NCBI GenBank assembly: GCA_028284445.1
Contig: JANQRS010000077.1
Span: forward strand, 1 to 57,442
Direction of reading: 5' to 3'
DNA: 57,442 nt
Origin: Calditrichia bacterium
GTDB lineage: Bacteria; Calditrichota; Calditrichia; RBG-13-44-9; J075
The position numbers and the translations under genes are program-made. This document shows positions 35,855-43,315 of this stretch, piece after piece. The notes below the pieces were generated by a model. The model saw nothing but the letters and a program-made list of their open reading frames with translations, was not told the DNA's origin and made no database searches. Each line of letters begins with the position of its first letter. Position 1 is the first letter of the stretch.

Positions 35855-37654
35855 CTAACGGATCAGCAGTAGCTTATTGGTTTGCCGAGCCCCGCCCACG
35901 GTCAATTGATAATAGTAGAGACCGCTTGGGACGGCTTTTCCACTGACATCCAGGCCATCCCAGGTTCTTAGATGCCATCCCGGGGATTGCCGGGTATCAA
36001 CCAGGGTAGCAATTTCGCGACCAAGCGTATCATAAATTTTGAGGTGGACGCGAGTGGATTTACCCAGGTAATATTCGATCGTTGTCGCCGGGTTAAATGG
36101 ATTGGGGTAATTCTGTTTAAGAATGAAGCCTTGCGGAGACTGATCAACCTCGTTGTCAATCTGAGTATCCATGTTCAGAACAAAATCGCCGATCACCGGC
36201 AGGTGATCCGAGGCGCTGGTAGCGTCGCCGGCCAGTAGATTATAGGTCGTGAGCGAATCTGCTGGTAGCGTTTGCGTGAAAAGGACGTAGCTGTTTACTG
36301 GCGTTAATACACTGCCGCTATAAACGATGTAGTCCAACTTTCCGGGACTAAATGAGCTGAAATCATTATGCCAGGTGTAGGTCATCGGCAAATTCGTTGT
36401 CACCGGTGAAAGATCTTCCAGCGAGGTATCATCCCAGTCGGGATCAAATGGCTGTCCGTAGGTGCCCTGATTGACGATATCACCCGTCAGCAAAGTGGAT
36501 AGCTGTTGTGCATCGCCGACCAGATTCATATCACCGGCGATCACAATCGGGGTGTTTGCTTCCAGGTCGATATCGCCACCGGAGGACTTTGCGTCTCTTA
36601 CAAAAGCCATTATCTGATCGATTTCCAATTGCCTTCCCACATCATTCTCGCAGCAGGGAGGATGGGCGACGATGAGCAACAATTCCGAATCGAATTGTGG
36701 ACGAAGATCCAGTAAGAATGCGCCATTTCCCCCTAGGGCAAAGGTCTGCGCAATTGGATAGCGGCTGACTGTGATAATGTCCGGATTGACCTTGGCGCTA
36801 TACCATTGTTGCCCGCTGCCTGACGGCAGATAGCCTTCCACCAACGCTGCCGTTTCTGAGGCTGAATTCGAATAAATTTCCTGGAATGCAAAAATATCTG
36901 GCGAGAGGGCGGGAATGAGCCGGCTGAAGTATGTGGCTCGCACTGCATCGAATGGCCCATCGTTCAAAACATTGTAACTGACAATTCGAAGATCGCTGCC
37001 GGTCGCCTTTGGCAATTGATAGACCGGCGAAGCGATAGTGGCGGTATCTGTAAAGCTGTAGGTCAGTGTGCTTCCGGCGTCCGGCAACATGTCCTCGCCG
37101 GCCCCGCTATCCTCAAATACCAGTCGAATGGTTTCGCCGGGAAACAATGTTGTGCCGCTGATGGGAATTGATTCTTTTTCCAGGGCGATTTCGAAGCGGT
37201 TTGCAGATACGGTTGGTGCAGTCACCACACCGATATTGCTCTGTCCAATCGCTGCGGTTTGCCCATTCCAGCGAAACGTGCCGGAGCGGCTGCCGAATTG
37301 CCATTCCAGATCAGCACCGATACCATTGATCAACGTGCCGGTTGATGCATCGTTATCCACATCAATGTGCAATATGATTGTGTTGAATTGCTGCATCAGC
37401 AACTCTTCGCCGATTTCCAGGTTCATCAAAAGAAAATCATCGTCGTTGCTGATCCACAGTCTTTGAAAATCAAGGCTACCGGAAAATTGATCCCCGGCTG
37501 GATCCTGGTATGTGATTGGCCGGTTAGTCCACTCGTCAAAAATCCCGTCGATAAGGATTCCCTGTGCTTGTGATATGCTGGAGCCGGCAATCAGACACAT
37601 CAGACTGACACAGATTGTAAGAACTTTTCTTGTCAAGGCTAAAACCCCCTGCAT
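35855..37654 (-). CDS. Secreted endonuclease/exonuclease/phosphatase-fold protein with T9SS sorting domain
   Basis: 599 residues. Signal peptide about 1-31 (ending SISQAQG). An N-terminal beta-domain (about 30-190, IDGIFDEW, WISNDDDFLLMNLEIG) resembles carbohydrate-binding CBM9/DOMON-type modules. The EEP catalytic domain is at about 215-500: RIVSYNVLNDG, FAFQEIY (metal Glu), VIAGDMNLVG (Asp-x-Asn), LDYIVYSG and SASDHLPVIGDF (Asp-His). All catalytic motifs are present, so it may cleave DNA/RNA, phosphodiesters or phospholipids. The end has NYPNPFNPATTIEYYL, IYDTLGREI, WDGLDVSGK, SGLYYYQL and LLLIR, a T9SS signal. GAGG precedes the ATG. It is convergent with the GH30 gene, 25 bp apart. Confidence 0.9.
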   Translation of the reverse strand: MQGVLALTRKVLTICVSLMCLIAGSSISQAQGILIDGIFDEWTNRPITYQDPAGDQFSGSLDFQRLWISNDDDFLLMNLEIGEELLMQQFNTIILHIDVDNDASTGTLINGIGADLEWQFGSRSGTFRWNGQTAAIGQSNIGVVTAPTVSANRFEIALEKESIPISGTTLFPGETIRLVFEDSGAGEDMLPDAGSTLTYSFTDTATIASPVYQLPKATGSDLRIVSYNVLNDGPFDAVRATYFSRLIPALSPDIFAFQEIYSNSASETAALVEGYLPSGSGQQWYSAKVNPDIITVSRYPIAQTFALGGNGAFLLDLRPQFDSELLLIVAHPPCCENDVGRQLEIDQIMAFVRDAKSSGGDIDLEANTPIVIAGDMNLVGDAQQLSTLLTGDIVNQGTYGQPFDPDWDDTSLEDLSPVTTNLPMTYTWHNDFSSFSPGKLDYIVYSGSVLTPVNSYVLFTQTLPADSLTTYNLLAGDATSASDHLPVIGDFVLNMDTQIDNEVDQSPQGFILKQNYPNPFNPATTIEYYLGKSTRVHLKIYDTLGREIATLVDTRQSPGWHLRTWDGLDVSGKAVPSGLYYYQLTVGGARQTNKLLLIR

Positions 37655-38225
37655 TCGATCCTCAGATCTTTCTTAAACATACGTTGGAAACCGGATACAT
37701 TCTTATACTACCCCGGACGACCACTGATTCTTCCAGACTTGGATTATACCGGTTTTTTATATCTTCAAAAAGTCCAAATGCTCGCCGTTTCGCCGTGTCT
37801 ATTTGCAGCCAATTCATAAAAGTATCAGCAATTGAAAATATAAGAAAGAAAACGATGTGGTGTGAGATAATTTATGGGATTTGGTCGATTGCAAACGGTA
37901 TAGAAGATCATTGAATGATAAACTTGCTGGACAAAGAACTGTGTTTTTGACTTTTTTGGATGTTTGTGTGATTATTGAGTTTTTGACGCCTCGAATTAGA
38001 TATAGCCTCCTTTTATATAAATATTCACGTCTCTATTGGCAGGTGGCAATAGGGCGTCGCAAGCCGGGGCAGCGATCTATCAAGTAGTATATCTGTCGCT
38101 GGTCATTTATTGAGAATCTATTGAGGAACATGCTGTCGAAATCTCTACAAATGGAATGATATAAAGATAAAGAAAAGGAATGATTTGGATCGTTAAATAG
38201 TTGTGCTGAAGCCTCAGGAACAGCC
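37655..38225. other. Divergent intergenic region between EEP gene and sigma-54 activator gene
   Basis: 571 bp without a credible ORF and more AT-rich than its surroundings. It must carry the promoters of both flanking genes. No -24/-12 sequence with GG-N10-GC spacing was found ahead of the activator gene. A weak AGGA stands about 9 bases before the ATG at 38226. Confidence 0.45.
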
Positions 38226-39590
38226 ATGAATATTTGGACGTACTCAATTTGTTCTACAGAAAATCGACGAGTAGTTGAACTTACTCGAACCTTAATTGAC
38301 GCTGGCTTTCAGCTCTCGAACTACAGTCAGGGCGATAGTAAAGGACTTGGCATATTATTCATCGATACCGAGACTCATGAAACGCATCAAATGATAGCGC
38401 GGATATCTTTGGATAAGCAAATCAACGCAATCGTAGTTAGTTGTGCTGAGCGAGCACTTTCGGATGAGTTTCTTTGGCGCGCAATGCAGCCTGGTATCCA
38501 TGACGTTGTTCCGCATAGCACGGATGAGGAGGTTGCAAATTCAATCATCAGTCGCATTCGGAGGCTGGCCAAAATCGAAGAGCTGGCCAGTGGTGTCTAC
38601 ATCAAGAGCCGACTTGTCGGCGAAAGCACTGTTTGGAAGTCAATTCTGCGCGAAGTAATTGAACTTGCATGCTTTAGCGATACAACGGCATTAATACTCG
38701 GAGAAAGCGGGACAGGCAAGGAAGAGATTGCGCGCTTAATTCATCATCTTGACCCGCGGCGTTCTAATCAGCCGTTCGTTGTTCTTGACTGCTCAACCTT
38801 GACAACCGAACTTGCAGGGAGCGAGTTCTTTGGACATGAAAAAGGAGCATATACAGGTGCCAGTATTCATCGTTCGGGAGCATTTGAAGAAGCGCACAAA
38901 GGCACATTGTTCCTTGATGAAATCGGTGAGCTGCCGCAGATTCTCCAAATGAAGCTCCTTAGGGTCCTGCAGAACAAAGTGTTTAAACGACTTGGCAGCA
39001 ACCGCTGGCATAACACAGATTTTCGGCTAATTTGCGCAACGAATAAAGACCTGGCCGCTGAGACTGATAGCGGTGCTTTCCGCCTGGACTTGTACTACCG
39101 GATTGCTTCATGGGTTTTACAACTGCCGCGCCTGGTTGACCGGCAGGATGATATTGTCCTGCTCGCAAACCACTTTTTGAATCACGAGCAAAACTCGGGC
39201 AAGAAATTATGCTTTGATAAAGCTGTGATACGGTACCTTCGGAAACGAAAATATCCGGGAAATGTGCGTGATTTGTATCAGTTGATAAATAGAATAAAGG
39301 TGCGATACAGCGGATACGGACCCGTTACTATCGGTCATATTCCTGACCGCGACCGCCCTCCAAAAGTAAGCTATACTTCAACATGGAATGATCAAGCTTT
39401 ACGTCGCGTAATCGGAAGAGCTCTGATGGAAGGGGAGGTGTTGAAAGATATTGGTAGAACTGCAGAGAATGTCGCAATACGACTTGCGTTGGAGCAGGAA
39501 GGAGGCAAAGTCAAACGTGCAGCAAAGCGATTGGGTGTTACTGATCGCGCCATTCAATTACGGCTCGCAGCAATGAACACTTCCGATTAG
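38226..39590 (+). CDS. Sigma-54-dependent AAA+ transcription activator
   Basis: 454 residues. The N-terminal 120 residues are a receiver-like domain (ILFIDTET, INAIVVSCAE, MQPGIHDVVPHS) in which the usual Lys near the end is not seen, so it is probably a pseudo-receiver sensing something other than phosphate. The central AAA+ domain (about 125-370) has Walker A GESGTGKE, the sigma-54 contact loop as GAYTGA instead of the usual GAFTGA, Walker B GTLFLDEIGELP, and RRL...YRIASW. A Fis-type helix-turn-helix closes the protein (VKRAAKRLGVTDRAIQLRL). It converges with, and overlaps by four bases, the last gene of the eight-gene operon, whose promoter region has a sigma-54 element; it is the obvious regulator. 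Confidence 0.92.
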   Translation: MNIWTYSICSTENRRVVELTRTLIDAGFQLSNYSQGDSKGLGILFIDTETHETHQMIARISLDKQINAIVVSCAERALSDEFLWRAMQPGIHDVVPHSTDEEVANSIISRIRRLAKIEELASGVYIKSRLVGESTVWKSILREVIELACFSDTTALILGESGTGKEEIARLIHHLDPRRSNQPFVVLDCSTLTTELAGSEFFGHEKGAYTGASIHRSGAFEEAHKGTLFLDEIGELPQILQMKLLRVLQNKVFKRLGSNRWHNTDFRLICATNKDLAAETDSGAFRLDLYYRIASWVLQLPRLVDRQDDIVLLANHFLNHEQNSGKKLCFDKAVIRYLRKRKYPGNVRDLYQLINRIKVRYSGYGPVTIGHIPDRDRPPKVSYTSTWNDQALRRVIGRALMEGEVLKDIGRTAENVAIRLALEQEGGKVKRAAKRLGVTDRAIQLRLAAMNTSD

Positions 39591-40432
39591 AGACGCGGGG
39601 CATGCTGGCCTTGCCATGGGTCACGGAAACGTTGCGTAGCCTGCTGACGACCTGCCTTCATAATTCGCTTTCTCATTTTGGGCCTGTGGCGCAGTGAGCG
39701 AATAATTCTGATAAAGTTCTTACCCAAAATCAATTGTTCCTCCTCCCGAGCAAGGCGCAACGCATATACTTTTGAAAGCTCTACGCCAGGATGAAGCCAC
39801 GGGCCATCAGAGCCAAACAATATTTTGTGTGCACCGGCTCGCTCAACGGCCTCTTCAAGTAAGTCGAATCGGCGCACACCTGAAGTGTCAGTAAAGATAT
39901 TTGGGAAGCGCGAAAGATGGTCTATGAAGGCTTGTTGAGCACGCCAGTCGTCGGCGAAGCTTCCCAGATGTGGAATAATGAAAGGGACTTCCGGATATTC
40001 CTGGCCCAATAATCGGACTGCCGAAATCTCTCCTGTCACATCATACAGGATTGGTAATGCCATGTTTCTTGCGACTTCACATATTTCGCGTGTGATCCGT
40101 GCGTCATGCCGGTGTACTTTTAATCCGAGAAAGCCATGTTGCAGCACCGCTTCGCTGGCCAGCCGCTGGACCCTTCCACGGTCACGATGGGGGTGAATAA
40201 AAGCGAATCCGAATAGCCGATTTGGCCTGCTTTTGACAATCCGCGCTACGACTCGATTCGCATATTGGTAGTCAGAATGAAAGGCGGAGAAAACCACGGT
40301 TCTATCAATACCAACTCGCGCAGCTCGCTGTAAGTATTTGTCCAAGGCTGCGTTGGTGTCCCACGGACCGGTTAAGCCATCACCTTTGCCACCATGACAA
40401 TGACAGTCGATAATCAGACGTTGTTTTACCAT
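39587..40432 (-). CDS. TIM-barrel amidohydrolase (amidohydrolase_2 family)
   Basis: 281 residues. Opens with IIDCHCHGG, a His-x-His metal motif (His11, His13), followed by FGFAFIHP, GFLGLKVHRH (His about 107), FIIPHLG (His155) and ILFGSDGPWLHP with the metal-binding Asp209. These are the ligands of the PF04909 amidohydrolase/decarboxylase group, so it should hydrolyse or decarboxylate a small substrate. Last gene of the operon; its ATG overlaps the stop of the GIY-YIG-like gene by seven bases. The C-terminal 40 residues are unusually basic (RHRPKMRKRIMKAGRQQ). No signal peptide. Confidence 0.88.
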   Translation of the reverse strand: MVKQRLIIDCHCHGGKGDGLTGPWDTNAALDKYLQRAARVGIDRTVVFSAFHSDYQYANRVVARIVKSRPNRLFGFAFIHPHRDRGRVQRLASEAVLQHGFLGLKVHRHDARITREICEVARNMALPILYDVTGEISAVRLLGQEYPEVPFIIPHLGSFADDWRAQQAFIDHLSRFPNIFTDTSGVRRFDLLEEAVERAGAHKILFGSDGPWLHPGVELSKVYALRLAREEEQLILGKNFIRIIRSLRHRPKMRKRIMKAGRQQATQRFRDPWQGQHAPRL

Positions 40433-40992
40433 TCCTGTATGACTCCAGCATCGAATTCATACATCCGGCGACCTCCTATTTTAATATTGCGGGCAATGAT
40501 ATCAGCATGTCTAAATTTGGGCCGACAGCCTCTGTTGGTGACTTTGATGCCTCCGGTCGAAACCTGAAAAGGATTTCGGGGAAGCGTATTCGTTGACACG
40601 GCTATGCCACGTATTTGGATATTTCGGATTAAAGTATGTTCAATGTTACGCAAACGGCTTTCATTGACTCTGCCGTCGACCTCGCCAACCCAAGCCTTCA
40701 AGCGAATTCCCAGCCTGTTTGCGCATACACGATGTTCGTAAAGCCTGGCGGCGAGTCGGCGCCTTCCGAAAGCAATACCAACATATGCATACCGGCCATT
40801 TAGGACTATATATACCCCTTGAGATGGCAATGGTGAAAAAATGTATCTATTTGAACATCTCGCAGATTTCCAAATTGGAAACCAATTAATTGTGGCGCTG
40901 AAACCTCTCGTAATTTCCAGGGCTTCCGGCCCGGGATGAGTGGGCCAGCCAGCATATCGTCCATTCGTCAAATCGAAATTTTCATCAAACAT
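40426..40992 (-). CDS. GIY-YIG-like domain protein
   Basis: 188 residues from the ATG at 40992 (MFDENFDLTNGR), which has GGGAGG just upstream; an ATG four codons earlier is inside that site. Residues about 58-150 resemble a GIY-YIG nuclease fold: GVYIVLNGRYAYVG, then RRRLAARLYEH with the expected Arg and His, and RLRNIEHTLIRNIQ where the Glu could be the metal ligand, followed by an Asn-containing NTLPRNPF. The N terminus and the C-terminal 60 residues are unassigned. A nuclease acting on DNA or RNA is possible but the motif match is by eye. In the operon it lies 18 bp after the Arg-rich peptidoglycan-binding-like gene. Confidence 0.65.
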   Translation of the reverse strand: MFDENFDLTNGRYAGWPTHPGPEALEITRGFSATINWFPIWKSARCSNRYIFSPLPSQGVYIVLNGRYAYVGIAFGRRRLAARLYEHRVCANRLGIRLKAWVGEVDGRVNESRLRNIEHTLIRNIQIRGIAVSTNTLPRNPFQVSTGGIKVTNRGCRPKFRHADIIARNIKIGGRRMYEFDAGVIQEW

Positions 40993-41010
40993 GATACCTC
41001 CCAAATGAAC

Positions 41011-41478
41011 TTAACTGCGACGAGCCATTTGTATGATTCGGCGTTCTGTATCCGGTCCCACCAATCCGTTTTCCGGCAGACCTGCTTTTCGCTGTAATCT
41101 GCGTATTGCATCGCGGGTATATGCGTTCATTCGGCCATCGACATTTAAATCGATTCGCAAAACCTTGTTTAAGCTTGCCTGTAACCAACGAACGTATTCT
41201 TTACCTCGGGTGAAACAATGACAATCACGGTTGTGACGGATATTTAGAATTCGTGGAGCTCTTGGCACGATTACCGGACGGATAGGACGCAGCCGAAATC
41301 GGAATCCGGGTCTACGGCGACGCCTCATGCGACTGGCATGACGGGGACGAATGCGGCGTCTTGTAGGTCGTCGAGCAGTGATGGCGCGGCGGCTGCGCGG
41401 CCGAAATCGTGGTGTTCTGCGTCTGCGGCGAATCTCATCTTCAAGTTCGGTTTGCTGAAAATCAATTGAATTATACAC
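41011..41478 (-). CDS. Arg-rich protein with peptidoglycan-binding-like domain
   Basis: 155 residues from a GTG at 41478 (VYNSIDFQQTELEDEI); GGAGG stands eight bases before it inside the end of the preceding gene, and the longer TTG start would overlap this site. Residues about 15-75 are an extreme Arg/Pro tract (RRRRRTPRFRPRSRR and more), predicted disordered and able to bind nucleic acid or acidic protein. The C-terminal 70 residues are a PG_binding_1-type fold: EYVRWLQASLNKVL, LNVDGRMNAYTRDAIRRLQRKAGL, NGLVGPDTERRI. No signal peptide is visible, so it may not meet peptidoglycan at all. In this operon the basic tract could pair with the Glu-rich protein encoded at the start. Confidence 0.75.
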   Translation of the reverse strand: MYNSIDFQQTELEDEIRRRRRTPRFRPRSRRAITARRPTRRRIRPRHASRMRRRRRPGFRFRLRPIRPVIVPRAPRILNIRHNRDCHCFTRGKEYVRWLQASLNKVLRIDLNVDGRMNAYTRDAIRRLQRKAGLPENGLVGPDTERRIIQMARRS

Positions 41479-41480
41479 GT

Positions 41481-42206
41481 TCAGTACCTCCAACGCTTCT
41501 TATTGGTGAGAATTATCTCTTCATATAGCTTGTCTAACCGCCACACATGTTGCCAGATTTCGCGGGCGGTCGGATGAACACCTCGTCGCTTGAACGCCTT
41601 TTCGAATAATCGCCAGCTCTCCTGATATGTGTCCGCACACACTTTAGAGGGGAAAGCAAGTAAATTGCTCAGTCTGTTTGGATCAGACAAGGGAAAGCTG
41701 GTCCTGAGCGTCAGAGGAAATCGGTGGTGGATAACGACTTTGCCAATTTGCCGGGGATTGACCTTGAAATATAGATTACGCGCTTCCCTCTGCAGGACAT
41801 CCGGTGGTTTGAGTACATTTGGATGGTAGCCGCCGTGCTTCATTGTATGGTTAGGGTCCAGCTCGTGATTTCCGTTTAACTCTGCTGTCTTCCACGGCTC
41901 ATATGAGACAAACATTATTGCACTTTGGCGCGAATTTAGCGGTTTAGTTAAAATTCTATAACGGCCACCACTAATTTGTCCGGTAAATACAAGATATCTT
42001 TTATTCGATTTTGTATGACTTACTTTCTTGGTTCGCCGGGAATGGACTGCGAGGTGACCAATGGAACTTAGAATACCATCTACCATGTTCGTTGCAGGGT
42101 CAAATCGCACCAGTTTTCCAAGGCCCGACTCGTTTAGCCGGGACATGATTTTAGTCAACCCGGAACGAGGTAGATGCAGCTCATAGCCGTCTGGCGTGGT
42201 CCACAT
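41481..42206 (-). CDS. Uncharacterised operon protein
   Basis: 241 residues, not recognised. The ATG has AAGGAG at proper distance, so the gene is real. It has no signal peptide or TM segment, is basic, and contains strand-rich stretches (KRYLVFTGQISGGRYRIL, SAIMFVSYEPW) with several His residues (NHELDPNHTMKHGGYH, KVVIHHRFPL) that could bind a metal, though no known motif fits. The C-terminal part is helical (SWRLFEKAFKRRG, IWQHVWRLDKLYEEIIL). It lies between the PLP enzyme and the Arg-rich gene, two bases from the latter. Confidence 0.7.
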   Translation of the reverse strand: MWTTPDGYELHLPRSGLTKIMSRLNESGLGKLVRFDPATNMVDGILSSIGHLAVHSRRTKKVSHTKSNKRYLVFTGQISGGRYRILTKPLNSRQSAIMFVSYEPWKTAELNGNHELDPNHTMKHGGYHPNVLKPPDVLQREARNLYFKVNPRQIGKVVIHHRFPLTLRTSFPLSDPNRLSNLLAFPSKVCADTYQESWRLFEKAFKRRGVHPTAREIWQHVWRLDKLYEEIILTNKKRWRY

Positions 42207-42244
42207 GTTCGATTCTCCTTTATTTATGTGACAAATATGCTCCG

Positions 42245-43249
42245 TTAGTTGAATATCGCTTTGTGAAGCAGAAATGCAGCTTCTTCAATTTCCTCCTGTT
42301 GATGGTCTGATCTCACGATTACCGTCAGGGTTGAGTGAGTATTGTGCCGGGATTGTTGTAACACCGTCTGCATTCCCAGGCGACTCAGTTTCTCGTACGT
42401 CTTCTCAGCGCTGTAACCTTTCGGTAAATAAATTGACTGCACCGGAAAAATGCCGCCAGTGGTTTTCAAACCACGCCGAGATATCACATCTCGAAAGTAC
42501 CGCACGTTTTCGAATAGTGCTCGACGTCGATCGTCACCCGTCATCTCATTCTCGTTCAATGCCAGCTCGACGGCGCTCAATTCTGCCTGCGTATGGGGAC
42601 TACAGTGCACCATCGTTTGACTTCCTGCTACAAATCCTGCCGTTTGAGTTTCATTGCCGGCGAATACTGCAATCGGCACCCCAAAACCTTTGCTAAGTGA
42701 AGCGAAGTACAGAACTCTCGAATCGTTTATGCCATGCCAGCGCATAGAGCCTCCGCCACCTTGTCCGAACGGCAAATCCCTAGCCGGGCTAAGTCCCAGC
42801 AGTCCGATTGCTTGTGTGTCATCCAGAACAACCACACCGGGAATCCGTTCGAGCAATGACAATATTTCATTCAGTGGCGCGATTTTACCACAATGCGGGC
42901 ACAGGCCATCTGTGACAATTACGCATCTTCTATTCTTGCCATATTGGCGGATCTGATCAGCCAAATGTTGCATATCCTGATGTCTGAAAACCTTGATCCT
43001 TGACGGCCGTGTCCTCGACATTCGCAGTCCCCACCGAGAGATCGGATAAGTACGCTCGTCAAAAAAAAGTGCAATATCATCGCTTGCAAGAATCGCAAAA
43101 ATATCCAAACTCAAATGCAAACTCGAGCGAGCAAGCACTGTGTTCTGTGTTCCGATTAAGCCTGCAAGCCGTTCTTGGATCTCTGTCGTTCCCGCCGGTA
43201 GTGCGAAGGCGGCAGGGTGCCCACTGGTCAGTTGAGACCAGGGGCGCAA
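42245..43249 (-). CDS. AONS-like PLP-dependent acyl/aminotransferase, start codon uncertain
   Basis: Fold-type I PLP enzyme related to 8-amino-7-oxononanoate synthase and glycine C-acetyltransferase. Visible: VIVTDGLCPHCGKIAPLNEIL (family EGVFSMDGDIAPL), VVLDDTQAIGLLG where the usual D-x-A-H is D-x-T-Q, and the PLP lysine in FASLSKGFG (Lys187 from the TTG at 43249). The conserved N-terminal motif (NLDFTSALYLGF, family pattern DFTSNDYLGLS) is encoded upstream, at 43250-43310, in the same frame, but no ATG, GTG or TTG occurs there; a TGA at 43316-43318, the stop of the previous gene, precedes it. The TTG at 43249 would lose this motif, so the real N terminus is not settled. Normal-looking enzyme otherwise. 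Confidence 0.8.
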   Translation of the reverse strand: MRPWSQLTSGHPAAFALPAGTTEIQERLAGLIGTQNTVLARSSLHLSLDIFAILASDDIALFFDERTYPISRWGLRMSRTRPSRIKVFRHQDMQHLADQIRQYGKNRRCVIVTDGLCPHCGKIAPLNEILSLLERIPGVVVLDDTQAIGLLGLSPARDLPFGQGGGGSMRWHGINDSRVLYFASLSKGFGVPIAVFAGNETQTAGFVAGSQTMVHCSPHTQAELSAVELALNENEMTGDDRRRALFENVRYFRDVISRRGLKTTGGIFPVQSIYLPKGYSAEKTYEKLSRLGMQTVLQQSRHNTHSTLTVIVRSDHQQEEIEEAAFLLHKAIFN

Positions 43250-43315
43250 TCCTGAACTGTCGTGATAGAAACCAAGATACAGAGCTGAAGTGAAATCAAG
43301 ATTTGCCCGATTTCT

